IMG/VR virus record: IMGVR_UViG_3300032116_000327
Location: 1 to 48,476 of that record
Direction: 5' to 3' (one strand)
Length of the DNA: 48,476 bases
From: a virus
Below are positions 37,414-45,087 of this stretch, one piece after another. The notes below the pieces were generated by a model. The model saw only the letters and a list, made by a program, of their open reading frames with translations, was not told the DNA's origin and made no database searches. The number at the start of each line of letters is the position of its first letter. Position 1 is the first letter of the stretch. A program made the position numbers and the translations under genes.

Positions 37414-38067
37414 TTAGATATTCCAATCTTTATCAAAACCACCTAGTGCTTCTGATATTGTTGGAAATTGACCACAAAAAATTCTTTTACATTCTTTAGC
37501 AATCAAGATATGTTCTTTTTGAGTGCCATTCTTTTCTCTTAGTGCTATATATGTAATCCATGATCTTAATGTGCCACTCATAAAAAGTCGAGTAGGAGTT
37601 GATAGTGGTAATACAAATCTAGCACATTCTTTGGCAATACCATCAGCAATCATTCCATCATAAATAGCCTTTGCTTTAGCAAAATGTTCTCTAATTTGTA
37701 GATTCCACTTATAAATTGTTTCCTCTTGAATGTCGTCAATACTATTTTGTCTATTCTTAGTATCTTGACGACGCAATTCAAATACCGGAATTTCTTCACT
37801 AAGTAAAGTAGTATCAGCATATCGCTGGCTAAATTCTTGAAAATTAAAACTACGATGACGTAAAATTTGTGCTGCTAGTCCTCTGGTAGTATTAATCTCA
37901 AGATTTAGAGTAGCCATTTCAAATATGCTCCAGTGTTTATGATCTATACAATACTTCAATAGTTTAGCGTAGTTCTCATTATTTTGTCCTATTGGATTTG
38001 ACACTCTAGCACAATAAGAGATTAATTTTTCTGCATCGGGTGTTACACTAATTAGTTTTACGTTCAT
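37414..38067 (-). CDS. thyX: Flavin-dependent thymidylate synthase
   Basis: This protein has 217 residues. The ThyX signature RHRSFNFQEFSQRY is at residues 70-83, with HKHWSIFEMATLNLEINTT before it and ARFVLPLSTPTRLFMSGTLRSWITYIALR after it. It makes dTMP from dUMP using CH2-H4folate and FAD/NADPH. With the deaminase and GMP reductase it forms a phage nucleotide-supply set. The N-terminus overlaps the upstream small gene by 20 bp. Confidence 0.93.
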   Translation of the reverse strand: MNVKLISVTPDAEKLISYCARVSNPIGQNNENYAKLLKYCIDHKHWSIFEMATLNLEINTTRGLAAQILRHRSFNFQEFSQRYADTTLLSEEIPVFELRRQDTKNRQNSIDDIQEETIYKWNLQIREHFAKAKAIYDGMIADGIAKECARFVLPLSTPTRLFMSGTLRSWITYIALREKNGTQKEHILIAKECKRIFCGQFPTISEALGGFDKDWNI

Positions 38068-38299
38068 TAATATGTTTTTCCTTGTATTCTGTTTGATGGT
38101 CTACCCAAGCATTATTTGTAATATTGTTGTAAATATCTCTGGCAAGTTTGCTAACACTTGGACTAACTCCACTAGCACTAGGATCATCAACCTTAGACCA
38201 ATAATATGTTACTGGCTCGTCCTTTTCTTCATCGCCCTTGTCTTTTAAAACTTCGTAGCCATGAGTCTTTGCCCACTTTTTAATTTCACTAATTAGCAT
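38048..38299 (-). CDS. Small unknown protein upstream of thyX
   Basis: In this 83-residue protein the N-terminal MLISEIKKWAKTHGYEVLKDKG is typical of small phage proteins with a Lsr2/H-NS-like IKxWAKxxGyeV helix. The remainder includes WSKVDDPSASGVSPSVSKLARDIYN. This pattern occurs in cyanophage and other phage proteins with unknown role. It overlaps thyX by 20 bp. Confidence 0.6.
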   Translation of the reverse strand: MLISEIKKWAKTHGYEVLKDKGDEEKDEPVTYYWSKVDDPSASGVSPSVSKLARDIYNNITNNAWVDHQTEYKEKHINERKTN

Positions 38300-38308
38300 G
38301 GTAGTCTC

Positions 38309-38575
38309 CTAGCAACTCATATTACCATCTTTCGGCGGCTTGTCAACACTAACTTGAAAACTTTTTTCTGGAAGATCGTATCTTTTCCACGCCTCTTTAT
38401 GTTGTAGGGCCACAATTTTAGTTCTTTGTTCATCTATAATTTTTCGCTGGTAATGTATTAGAGAATATAGTTCTTGAATATATTCGTATATTTGCTCATG
38501 TTTATAAGCCTCCATGATAGTATTAATCTTATCTGGATTCATAGGGGCGTATTTAAAAGTTCCATCCCAACTCAT
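38309..38575 (-). CDS. Unknown helical protein
   Basis: The 88 residues have a central helix (INTIMEAYKHEQIYEYIQELYSLIHYQRKIIDEQRTKIVALQ) that could dimerise, and a Cys at the end. The stop codon region holds the promoter of the thyX unit. The family is unknown. Confidence 0.58.
   Translation of the reverse strand: MSWDGTFKYAPMNPDKINTIMEAYKHEQIYEYIQELYSLIHYQRKIIDEQRTKIVALQHKEAWKRYDLPEKSFQVSVDKPPKDGNMSC
38319..38346 (-). promoter_or_regulatory. Early promoter for the thyX unit
   Basis: Minus strand TTGACA, 16-bp spacer ending TGG, TAATAT. It lies within the end of the gene at 38309-38575. Confidence 0.75.
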
Positions 38576-38751
38576 TTTTGTAATTCTTCCTCTGCTCTAA
38601 GTTTTTTCTGATAACTAAATCCAGCAGCAAATCCCTGCATATACATCTTTTTCATTATACTAATCGCTTGTTTGTTCTGATTTACAAATGATAAATTATT
38701 GGATACCCATTCATGATAACTCTTTTCTTCATCACACAAATCTGTATTCAT
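38572..38751 (-). CDS. Small helical protein (59 aa)
   Basis: ATG 38751 (MNTDLCDEEKSYHEWVSNNL) to TGA 38572, with ATGA overlaps at both ends. It continues FVNQNKQAISIMKKMYMQGFAAGFSYQKKLRAEEE, two helices. Coupled in frame junctions to both neighbours, so it is probably real. The family is unknown. Confidence 0.6.
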   Translation of the reverse strand: MNTDLCDEEKSYHEWVSNNLSFVNQNKQAISIMKKMYMQGFAAGFSYQKKLRAEEELQK

Positions 38752-39368
38752 TTTTTCACCTTTGAAACATTAAACTTTTTGTAGATCTTATTTATGCCAG
38801 ATATAACAGATGGGTCAGTTAGATTAATAATATCAGCATCGTCGTTGTCAGTAATATAAGCCTGTAATTCATCATACAGTACATCTTTAGTATAGCCCTT
38901 TTGTTCCAAAAATTTCAAAACTTTAATTAGTTTATTCTTATGCTTGTTTATAAAGTTATCTATCTGTTTCTTGTATTCACTATTATGACCATACAAAGCA
39001 TGGGCCAGTTCGTGTCTAAGCACACTATTATTTTGGGCGCCTATAATGTAGAAGTTATCATTACGATATTTTAATAGGTCTAATAGATTCTTTTCCTCGT
39101 TAGTTAATGGATCAAACAATCCTTGCTTAAAAGGAATTAATACTTTACTAGGAAAATTAAAGCCGGTCCAATCAACTTGATAAGTATTTCCACCGTACTT
39201 CTCAGAATACCAATTTTTTAGTTGTCCCAATGTAAATATTTGATTTCTGAATTTTGGATTCACACTTTCATAATGCTCTTGAAAACGCATAAATGTTAAG
39301 CCTAACTCTTCTTGAGAGTCTGCCTTTATCCATACGCTATTATAGGGTTGAATTTTTAGATTTAGCAT
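38748..39368 (-). CDS. Zincin-like metallopeptidase (HExxH)
   Basis: In this 206-residue protein, NNSVLRHELAHALYGHNSEY carries the zincin motif HELAH with a downstream Gly/His. KDVLYDELQAYITDNDDADI offers a later glutamate as third ligand. An N-terminal domain precedes it (LTFMRFQEHYESVNPKFR; QIFTLGQLKNWYSEKYGG). Similar phage proteins are short, soluble zincins of unknown substrate. Confidence 0.7.
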   Translation of the reverse strand: MLNLKIQPYNSVWIKADSQEELGLTFMRFQEHYESVNPKFRNQIFTLGQLKNWYSEKYGGNTYQVDWTGFNFPSKVLIPFKQGLFDPLTNEEKNLLDLLKYRNDNFYIIGAQNNSVLRHELAHALYGHNSEYKKQIDNFINKHKNKLIKVLKFLEQKGYTKDVLYDELQAYITDNDDADIINLTDPSVISGINKIYKKFNVSKVKK

Positions 39369-39532
39369 AGTTCATTTAGATCATTTAACTGATTAAGAAT
39401 GTTGAGCAAGTCAAGGTTCTTTAGGGGCTTTTCGTTAGGTATAAAAAGCCAAAGATTATCTTGTTCTTGATATTCAAAATGACCATGTTCACAAACATAG
39501 TAGTTGCTAGTTATTTTTTTAAGGTCTACCAT
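39362..39532 (-). CDS. Small unknown protein (56 aa)
   Basis: ATG 39532 (MVDLKKITSNYYVCEHGHFE) to TAA 39362, overlapping the zincin start and the upstream gene end by 7 bp each. It contains CEHGHFEY and an amphipathic end (NLDLLNILNQLNDLNEL). The family is unknown. Confidence 0.58.
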   Translation of the reverse strand: MVDLKKITSNYYVCEHGHFEYQEQDNLWLFIPNEKPLKNLDLLNILNQLNDLNELC

Positions 39533-39891
39533 TTGTTTCTATAAACTCCTGGTGGCAATCTTGGTTCATAAGGTTTAATAGTCCAGCCTATAGTTAACAA
39601 ATCTTGTTTAATTTCATCGGTAACAGTTCCTTCTGATACGAAACCATTGTTGTTATCAGAAGCAACTCCCGAACAATAGAAGTCAATATATGTTTCATTA
39701 TTCTCCCTTAAAACTGCTACTATACCACCAGAATATCGCCAAGAACAACTCCACCTTTTATCATCATAAAAAAAATGGTTATTTGCCATAGCGGCATATA
39801 GATTTTGCGAATAAATACGACTATTTTTGCATTTGTTTTTTATAAACTTATTATTCAATAAATCATATTCTAAATCTGGTTTTGTAGTCAT
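39526..39891 (-). CDS. Conserved phage protein, paralogue of 47851-48345
   Basis: The 121 residues include SRIYSQNLYAAMANNHFFYDDKRWSCSWRYSGGIVAVLR, DFYCSGVAS and VSEGTVTDEIKQDLLTIGWTI. The QNLYAAM..N..F and CSWRysGGIvA motifs occur in a family found in many large phages, of unknown role. This copy is truncated at the N-terminus compared with the other one. Confidence 0.72.
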   Translation of the reverse strand: MTTKPDLEYDLLNNKFIKNKCKNSRIYSQNLYAAMANNHFFYDDKRWSCSWRYSGGIVAVLRENNETYIDFYCSGVASDNNNGFVSEGTVTDEIKQDLLTIGWTIKPYEPRLPPGVYRNKW

Positions 39892-39943
39892 TTTGGTGTA
39901 TAACTATTTGAGTATGGGTAGACATTCAAAAAACTTACAATGA

Positions 39944-39972
39944 ATTATATCAGACGCCCAAGCAATTGTCAA
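39944..39972 (-). promoter_or_regulatory. Consensus early promoter
   Basis: Minus strand TTGACA, 17-bp spacer ending TGA (extended -10), TATAAT: the best match in the window together with the one at 14951. It is next to the plus-strand HNH gene. Confidence 0.88.
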
Positions 39973-40016
39973 CTACCCTTGATGTTGTTTGGGTTGTCTT
40001 GTTTATGCGTATAAAA

Positions 40017-40739
40017 ATGAAAAAGAAAATATGTAGTAAATGTAAGATTAAAAAATCTATCTTAAGATTTTCTAAAGACAAAAGAAAAAAATCTGGATTG
40101 TGTTGTCAATGTAAAGATTGTCGTAAAATATATAACGATCAAAATAAAAACAAAAGAATAAAATACTATGAAGACCATAAAGAAACTATATTATTTAATA
40201 ATCAAATCTATAGAGAACTCAAGAAGCATGAATTAAAAAAATATCGTGAGAAAAATAAAACTAGACGCAAAGAACAAAATAAAAAATGGAAAAATAAAAA
40301 TAAAGAATTACTAAAAGAATATAATAAAAAATGGAAAATAAATAATAAAAATAAATATCACTCAAATTTTGTAAAATGGAAAAATAATAATTTAGAACAT
40401 TTAAGAAGATATAGACAAAATAGAAGAAAACAAATCAATATTAAGTTAATAGATAATATTAGAAGAAGAATTAATATGGCAATTAAAAGTAAAAAGAATC
40501 ATAGTATTGAATATCTTGGAATTGATATAGAATCATATAAAAAATACTTACAACAATTATTTGATAGCCGTATGAACTGGAATAACTACGGAATAAAGGG
40601 TTGGCACATAGACCACATAATCCCAATATCGTCTGCTAAAAATGAAGAAGAATTAATAAAATTATTTCATTATACCAATACTCAACCACTATGGGCAGAA
40701 GATAATCTCAAAAAAAGTAATAAAATATTACGTCCATAA
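40017..40739 (+). CDS. HNH endonuclease (plus-strand, homing type)
   Basis: I use ATG 40017 (MKKKICSKCKIKK) by homology to the sister genes; ATG 40005 is possible and the frame extends to a TTG at 39966. No strong ribosome site. It has 240 residues. A zinc part (ICSKCKIKK; CQCKDCRKIY), a long Lys/Asn/Arg-rich helical repeat, and the core NYGIKGWHIDHIIPISS with HYTNTQPLWAEDNLKKSNK are seen. The 3' end overlaps the next minus gene by 12 bp. Confidence 0.83.
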   Translation: MKKKICSKCKIKKSILRFSKDKRKKSGLCCQCKDCRKIYNDQNKNKRIKYYEDHKETILFNNQIYRELKKHELKKYREKNKTRRKEQNKKWKNKNKELLKEYNKKWKINNKNKYHSNFVKWKNNNLEHLRRYRQNRRKQINIKLIDNIRRRINMAIKSKKNHSIEYLGIDIESYKKYLQQLFDSRMNWNNYGIKGWHIDHIIPISSAKNEEELIKLFHYTNTQPLWAEDNLKKSNKILRP

Positions 40740-41393
40740 TTCACGCCTTATTTTTACTAGTTCTAACAGTATCTCATCATCTTCTTTGTCATAAGAGTCC
40801 TCAATCTCTGCTATAGTTTTGTAGTAAAATTCACCATGAGTTTCTTTAGTAAAAATTTTGTGTGGGTCTGGTCTGTAATCTCTATTCTTCCACCAGTGAT
40901 ATAGTTCCAGAATCTTTAATGATGCTGTTGCTTGGTGAGTGGGTTTTCCATAATCACTATCTGATGGATCAAATCCATAATCTTCATCATAAACTAAGTC
41001 TGATGCCCAAGTAAGATATTCTATGGTGGCTTCCTTTTCCACAAAAATAACTAGTTCATTGAATAGGGCGTGGAATATTCTAGTATCCAAATCAAAGTAT
41101 TCGCCGGGCTTTAATCCTGTTTTAAGATAGTGGATTTTACTAATGTAGCGATTTCTAATGTATATACTAATAGTATTATAAACATCAAAGGGAAAGTGAA
41201 CTACGTCCTGAAGTTTCTTTAACAAAGTTTCTGCTATCCAGTATCTAACTGGATGTTTAGTTTTAGATTCTTTGTGCCACTTGCTCCATTCATCGCATCC
41301 AAGAGCAAATGGTTTAGAAGTACCTCTAATCCAATCGGCAAATTTACTACAAGTCCAGTAATCAATCCTGGCTCTTTTCTTTAGTTTAAACAT
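40728..41393 (-). CDS. Conserved large-phage protein, unknown
   Basis: In this 221-residue protein the conserved signature is YDEDYGFDPSDSDYGKPTHQATASLKILELYHWWKNRDYRPDP, preceded by PFDVYNTISIYIRNRYISKIHYLKTGLKPGEYFDLDTRIFHALFNELV. This protein and its partner at 41393-41614 are repeated side by side in many large phages. It is predicted helical, with no catalytic motif seen. Confidence 0.72.
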   Translation of the reverse strand: MFKLKKRARIDYWTCSKFADWIRGTSKPFALGCDEWSKWHKESKTKHPVRYWIAETLLKKLQDVVHFPFDVYNTISIYIRNRYISKIHYLKTGLKPGEYFDLDTRIFHALFNELVIFVEKEATIEYLTWASDLVYDEDYGFDPSDSDYGKPTHQATASLKILELYHWWKNRDYRPDPHKIFTKETHGEFYYKTIAEIEDSYDKEDDEILLELVKIRRELWT

Positions 41394-41614
41394 TATAGAT
41401 CAATATTAACTCCGTGATGATCGACCAACCCGTAAAAATCTTTGGTAATTTTTTCTAGTGCATCATTAGCATCCTTAAAAGTATTACCATATTTACGCCA
41501 CGATCTAAGTTGTTGAGAGAAATCCCACAACAAAGATTGCATCTTTTGTGCTTGATTAGTAACTTCATATTCTCGTTTGTCATCTGGTAGAATAAATTCA
41601 AATGAGACTTTCAT
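41393..41614 (-). CDS. Small conserved partner protein, unknown
   Basis: The 73 residues start with a strand (VSFEFILPDDKREYEV) followed by a helical part (QAQKMQSLLWDFSQQLRSWRKYG). They end in ALEKITKDFYGLVDHHGVNIDL. It abuts the gene after it by 1 bp and overlaps the one before by 4 bp. The coupling to the 221-aa protein suggests a complex, but this is inferred. Confidence 0.65.
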   Translation of the reverse strand: MKVSFEFILPDDKREYEVTNQAQKMQSLLWDFSQQLRSWRKYGNTFKDANDALEKITKDFYGLVDHHGVNIDL

Positions 41615-41904
41615 GATGGAAAATAACTCCTTCCCTCTAACGGATCATATTTGTGAGGATAATTGAACGGACCCAAAGTTTTCTTTCTCTTGCTTTTTAG
41701 AATATCAACAATCTCATTAAAGCACTTTTCACAAAGTTGAATATCATATTGAGTGCCATCTTGGTTGGAGAAATAACCCCATGTGGCACTTAGTTCACCA
41801 TATTCATGCTCAACTACTGGTTCTGTAGTTGTGCAACTTTCTCCACAACCATCACAGTAAATATTGTCAACAACCTTAGTTAATTTTTTCTTGTAGTTTT
41901 TCAT
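41611..41904 (-). CDS. Small zinc-binding protein
   Basis: In this 97-residue protein NIYCDGCGESCTTT and DIQLCEKCFNEIVDIL give two Cys pairs with a beta-hairpin between (YGELSATWGYFSNQDGTQY), a typical zinc-ribbon layout. It is common in phages, often next to the two genes that follow here. The ribosome site is GGGAGG-type, and it is the first gene of its unit. Confidence 0.7.
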   Translation of the reverse strand: MKNYKKKLTKVVDNIYCDGCGESCTTTEPVVEHEYGELSATWGYFSNQDGTQYDIQLCEKCFNEIVDILKSKRKKTLGPFNYPHKYDPLEGRSYFPS

Positions 41905-41927
41905 TAAATCCTGCCTCCCAAGATGCT

Positions 41928-41955
41928 ATTATACTCCATGATTTGTGTGAGTCAA
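41928..41955 (-). promoter_or_regulatory. Early promoter
   Basis: Minus strand TTGACT, 16-bp spacer, TATAAT, 24 bp before ATG 41904. The stretch from 41956 to 42063 is non-coding; no terminator hairpin is visible. Confidence 0.85.
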
Positions 41956-42063
41956 GCCTGTAGTGAGTATATTTGATATTAATCACTCTGCCCTTTTTTA
42001 CTAGAATATGAGCCATTCTAAAATCTTCAATTGAATTCTTTAGAGTTTATATATTGTAATAGT

Positions 42064-42390
42064 TTATTCATTTCCAACTGTCCATTCTATTTCATGAAAC
42101 TCAAAAGTTTTATTTAATTGTTTAGAATAAACCACCGGATGATATCCCCACAGATATATTACCTCGCCCTTTGTCCATTCTAATTCATCTGGTTTATAAA
42201 ACCATATTGGATCAGATTGATTTAATAGGTATTGTTGGGCTAATGGTTTAGATTGTTTTAATTTGTCTATTTTTTTATGGGTAGGTTTAACAACAATAGC
42301 CACAAATACAACAAAGCACATAATCAAAGCCATAAATACTAATCCTAAACCACCCGGCCCATTATTTTTATATTTACGATGAGGATTCAT
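42064..42390 (-). CDS. Membrane protein, single TM
   Basis: I use ATG 42390 (MNPHRKYKN), which overlaps the previous stop as ATGA and follows GGA. Its 108 residues have a transmembrane helix at ~18-37 (LVFMALIMCFVVFVAIVV), followed by a soluble part ending WFYKPDELEWTKGEVIYLWGYHPVVYS. It is last in a long operon of small genes. The function is unknown. Confidence 0.6.
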   Translation of the reverse strand: MNPHRKYKNNGPGGLGLVFMALIMCFVVFVAIVVKPTHKKIDKLKQSKPLAQQYLLNQSDPIWFYKPDELEWTKGEVIYLWGYHPVVYSKQLNKTFEFHEIEWTVGNE

Positions 42391-42626
42391 ACTTCCACAC
42401 ACTCCACAACCCTTATTTTTCTACAGTTTTTAAAATATTGTGTCACTTTTTTAGATTCATTGACCCACTTCTCTGCTTGCTCAAAAGTAAAAAAGTCTAA
42501 TGGTTCATTATGATCCAATGGGCCAGCAGCAGCACAAACCCAACGCCAAAATAACCAGCCTTTTGTTTTAATCTGGTATGTAATAGCACCATTACCATCT
42601 ACTAGTTTGCAGATTTTATATTTCAT
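42387..42626 (-). CDS. Small unknown protein
   Basis: The 79 residues read as strands then helix: YKICKLVDGNGAITYQIKTKGWLFWRWV, DFFTFEQAEKWVNESKKVTQYF, then KIRVVECVEV. It resembles the short phage modules in which a WrWv strand pair precedes an EQAEKWVN helix. It overlaps neighbours by 4 bp. Confidence 0.58.
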   Translation of the reverse strand: MKYKICKLVDGNGAITYQIKTKGWLFWRWVCAAAGPLDHNEPLDFFTFEQAEKWVNESKKVTQYFKNCRKIRVVECVEV

Positions 42627-42844
42627 TTGGCTTCGCCCTGTGTAATAGTGTCTATAATTTCACAAGCATTTTTAAGATGTCTTAATACCTGAGTCATTTC
42701 TGACATATCATTTTTATCATTAATATCCCATGTATCTAATATATCTTTTACTGTTTTTTGTACTTTTATAAATCTTGTCCAGCCGTCTGGTTTTCTTTCT
42801 GGCTCATGCGTTATTATAGGTAAATTATAAAATCTATCACTCAT
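42623..42844 (-). CDS. Small unknown protein
   Basis: The 73 residues are hydrophilic and helical (FIKVQKTVKDILDTWDINDKND; QVLRHLKNACEIIDTI). It overlaps both neighbours by 4 bp (ATGA). The family is not recognised. Confidence 0.58.
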   Translation of the reverse strand: MSDRFYNLPIITHEPERKPDGWTRFIKVQKTVKDILDTWDINDKNDMSEMTQVLRHLKNACEIIDTITQGEAK

Positions 42845-43359
42845 TTTAATCCCTTAAATAACCACTTTACAACATCGTTAGGGTGTTTGTCTCTAAACTG
42901 TTCACAAGAGCTAATATAACCCACAGCATAATTAATCAACACGCCAAGATCTTTTATGGTTTCATTTAATTGTTTAGTTCTAGTAGATAAATTAGAATTT
43001 TCTATTTTAAGAAGATCTAGTTTTTTATTAGTATCTTCTAATTCAAATCTCAAAGGATCAATTCGTGTTTCCCATAGTTCATCAATATCTTTTTGTCTTT
43101 GTTCGTTTGCTTTGGCTACTTTTTCTTCTAGTTCTTTATAGGTAGATTTATTAGGATCATAAACTGTCGTGGCAAACTTATCAAATTGTTTGTGGTACGC
43201 TCTTAATTCAATAAGAGAGTTCTCTAGTTCAATATGTCTTTTTACCAGATCTTGATTTTCTTTCTCTAATTTATTTAGAACATCTGAAAGAGAATGTATA
43301 TGACTATTAAGATTTGGGTTTTCTTCACATAATTGTTTTACGCTTTTAAAGTCGCTCAT
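42841..43359 (-). CDS. Coiled-coil protein
   Basis: The 172 residues are almost wholly heptad-like: SLSDVLNKLEKENQDLVKRHIELENSLIEL, EELEEKVAKANEQRQKD-type stretches and LDLLKIENSNLSTRTKQLNETIKDL. The end (YISSCEQFRDKHPNDVVKWLFKGL) is a short helical cap. It is probably an oligomeric structural or scaffold protein; the partner is unknown. Confidence 0.62.
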   Translation of the reverse strand: MSDFKSVKQLCEENPNLNSHIHSLSDVLNKLEKENQDLVKRHIELENSLIELRAYHKQFDKFATTVYDPNKSTYKELEEKVAKANEQRQKDIDELWETRIDPLRFELEDTNKKLDLLKIENSNLSTRTKQLNETIKDLGVLINYAVGYISSCEQFRDKHPNDVVKWLFKGLK

Positions 43360-43392
43360 TTAATATTCTCCTTAATTTCGTTTTACTATCTT

Positions 43393-43551
43393 TCATTCAA
43401 AATACATGGCTTCTAATTTAGAAAGTAATTTTCTGAATATTTCTGGTTTAGAATAAATCTCTATCCCTGCTGGCCCATTATAAATTTCTTTTAGTTTATC
43501 TTCAACCAGCATTACTAATATATCTAAATCGTTATTTGTTAGTTTTGACAT
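43393..43551 (-). CDS. Small unknown protein (52 aa)
   Basis: ATG 43551 to TGA 43393 (MSKLTNNDLDILVMLVEDKL, then KEIYNGPAGIEIYSKPEIFR). It is a helix-strand-helix small protein. It overlaps the upstream gene by 20 bp. The family is unknown. Confidence 0.55.
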   Translation of the reverse strand: MSKLTNNDLDILVMLVEDKLKEIYNGPAGIEIYSKPEIFRKLLSKLEAMYFE

Positions 43552-43783
43552 TTTGTGTGCCGCTCATTAGTGTTTTAGTATTGAAATGAAAACGCAACTC
43601 TATTGGATAATGTCCCTCGCCAAATTCTTTATTGTAATGATTGTTGCAAGCCATTATAGCATCAGAATAGTTATTATAGATTCTTGCTAATTCAGGATTT
43701 TGAGTATAATTAAATGGACCGCCAGTAACAAAACTTTGTGTTTTAGGATAGAATATAATCCACTTTTGTATAAGATTATTCAT
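43532..43783 (-). CDS. Small unknown protein
   Basis: The 83 residues include KWIIFYPKTQSFVTGGPFNYTQNPELARIY and SDAIMACNNHYNKEFGEGHYPIELRFH. A strand pair precedes a helix; the pattern resembles small phage proteins of the kind that recur in this operon type. It overlaps neighbours by 4-20 bp. Confidence 0.57.
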   Translation of the reverse strand: MNNLIQKWIIFYPKTQSFVTGGPFNYTQNPELARIYNNYSDAIMACNNHYNKEFGEGHYPIELRFHFNTKTLMSGTQNVKTNK

Positions 43784-44088
43784 AAATATTTATTGACTCT
43801 TCTTCTCGCTGGGTCTTTTACTAGTGGTTTGTGAAATTCTTTGGTCACTATTTTTCTAAAATTATATCCGTAGATCTCGTTCATTAAACTTTGTTCAGCT
43901 TCTAATACTCTATTAAGATCACAAGCATTATTCCAACCGCTCATAGGCGAAGGTTTTTTATATTGTCCCCAACCCATTCGATCATACAAGTCCTGCATCT
44001 GATTGTCAAGATTATCAATAGTTTCATCTAATGTTTTAGGGCTTATCCAATCAAATAGACTAAGGAATCCTTTGAAAAAACTGCTCAT
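43780..44088 (-). CDS. Conserved large-phage protein, unknown
   Basis: This 102-residue protein starts MSSFFKGFLSLFDWISPKTLDETIDNLDNQMQDLYDRMGWG, followed by PSPMSGWNNACDL. The LFDWxxPKTLDEtxdxLDxxMQDLYDrMGWG motif is shared by proteins in several large phages with no assigned role. A hydrophobic N-terminal segment could bind a membrane or a partner. Confidence 0.68.
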   Translation of the reverse strand: MSSFFKGFLSLFDWISPKTLDETIDNLDNQMQDLYDRMGWGQYKKPSPMSGWNNACDLNRVLEAEQSLMNEIYGYNFRKIVTKEFHKPLVKDPARRRVNKYL

Positions 44089-44330
44089 TCTCTAATTCCT
44101 TTAATTGTCTGATACATAATTTGGGCAACGTCCTCGACCTTTGCCAATTCATCTGCTGAAAGATAATTATGATAATCGTTATCAAAAACTAAATGAGATA
44201 AACAATAAATTTCCTCACCAATATCAGAATAATGAGTAAGTGAGTCTATATCATTGGTGTTCTCCCAAAAACTTAATTGTTTCTGAAAAAATTTAATAAC
44301 CGCTTTTTGTTTGTCGTTAATTTTGTTCAT
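44085..44330 (-). CDS. Small unknown helical protein
   Basis: The 81 residues are helical throughout: KQKAVIKFFQKQLSFWENTND, EEIYCLSHLVFD, DELAKVEDVAQIMYQTIKGI. It overlaps neighbours by 4 and 14 bp. The family is not recognised. Confidence 0.57.
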   Translation of the reverse strand: MNKINDKQKAVIKFFQKQLSFWENTNDIDSLTHYSDIGEEIYCLSHLVFDNDYHNYLSADELAKVEDVAQIMYQTIKGIRE

Positions 44331-44553
44331 GTTTAGAAACCCCGCAATAATTACATTTGTATATTCTATGAGAACTATCTAAATTATAGCCGTGAAAACT
44401 AAATTTGTGTCCTAGTTGTTTACATTTTTCTCTTATTTTTTTGATTGCTGGATTATAAATTCTAGAGTCATAATCATTCAAAAACTCATTTAGTTTAGAG
44501 CGTCTTGCTTTATCTAATTCTAGTTTTTCATCGAATATGTCTTCATGATTCAT
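44317..44553 (-). CDS. Small protein with C-terminal zinc pair
   Basis: The 78 residues begin with a helix (DEKLELDKARRSKLNEFLNDYDSRIYN), then REKCKQLGHKFSFHGYNLDSSHRIYKCNYCGVSKHEQN. The late CxxxGH..CxYCG resembles the short zinc-knuckle found in many phage proteins. The function is unknown. Confidence 0.62.
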   Translation of the reverse strand: MNHEDIFDEKLELDKARRSKLNEFLNDYDSRIYNPAIKKIREKCKQLGHKFSFHGYNLDSSHRIYKCNYCGVSKHEQN

Positions 44554-44770
44554 AAATCCACTCTCTTAAATCTACAATTTTATACCAGTCATAAGTATGC
44601 CCATTGATTAAGTAACTATTTTCTGTGTGAAGGTTTTCGTCGCCCCATCTATTTGGAATTTCTTTTATTTGATTTTGTGCTTCTTCTAAAGTCTCGTATG
44701 TTTTAATCCAATCCTCTGTTTTCCATTGAGGATAATAATCTTCTCCTGCTATAAGTAGAAAAAGTTTCAT
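44543..44770 (-). CDS. Small conserved phage protein
   Basis: I use ATG 44770 (MKLFLLIAGEDYYP), six bases after GGAT; the frame begins at ATG 44785. It has 75 residues. The pattern MKlFLLIAGxxYYPxxxTxDWIxTYxTxEEAxxQ with the final YDWYKIVDLREW is shared with short proteins of several large phages. The role is unknown. Confidence 0.66.
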   Translation of the reverse strand: MKLFLLIAGEDYYPQWKTEDWIKTYETLEEAQNQIKEIPNRWGDENLHTENSYLINGHTYDWYKIVDLREWIYES

Positions 44771-44771
44771 A

Positions 44772-45080
44772 TTAATATCCATCATCTAGTGCATTGGGAT
44801 TGTTTATTCTAAAATTATTTTCATTACTAACATAATTTTTAAGGTTATTGACGATACTTAGTCTTTCGTCATATGTACCATAATCAAAATCTATATTAAG
44901 ATCTTTAAAAAAGTCTGGATTACTTACTTGATCTTTTGCTTTTTCTCTGATATAATCGGCAACAACTTGTCTAATTCGTGATATTAGTTTTTTAGAATCA
45001 AGAAATTCTAATTCTTGCATGAACTCGCTATCATCATCAGCCTCTATACTAAATGATACTTTGATTTTTGATTTACTCAT
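44772..45080 (-). CDS. Unknown small acidic protein
   Basis: In this 102-residue protein the start (MSKSKIKVSFSIEADDDSEF) is strand-like, followed by helices (DSKKLISRIRQVVADYIREKAKDQV) and a disordered acidic end. The family is not recognised. Confidence 0.55.
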   Translation of the reverse strand: MSKSKIKVSFSIEADDDSEFMQELEFLDSKKLISRIRQVVADYIREKAKDQVSNPDFFKDLNIDFDYGTYDERLSIVNNLKNYVSNENNFRINNPNALDDGY

Positions 45081-45087
45081 ATCTTTT

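Noticed and set aside
41880-42016. Minus-strand frame of ~46 codons starting MAHILVKKG
   Set aside because: No ribosome site, and it runs through the promoter and into the next gene.
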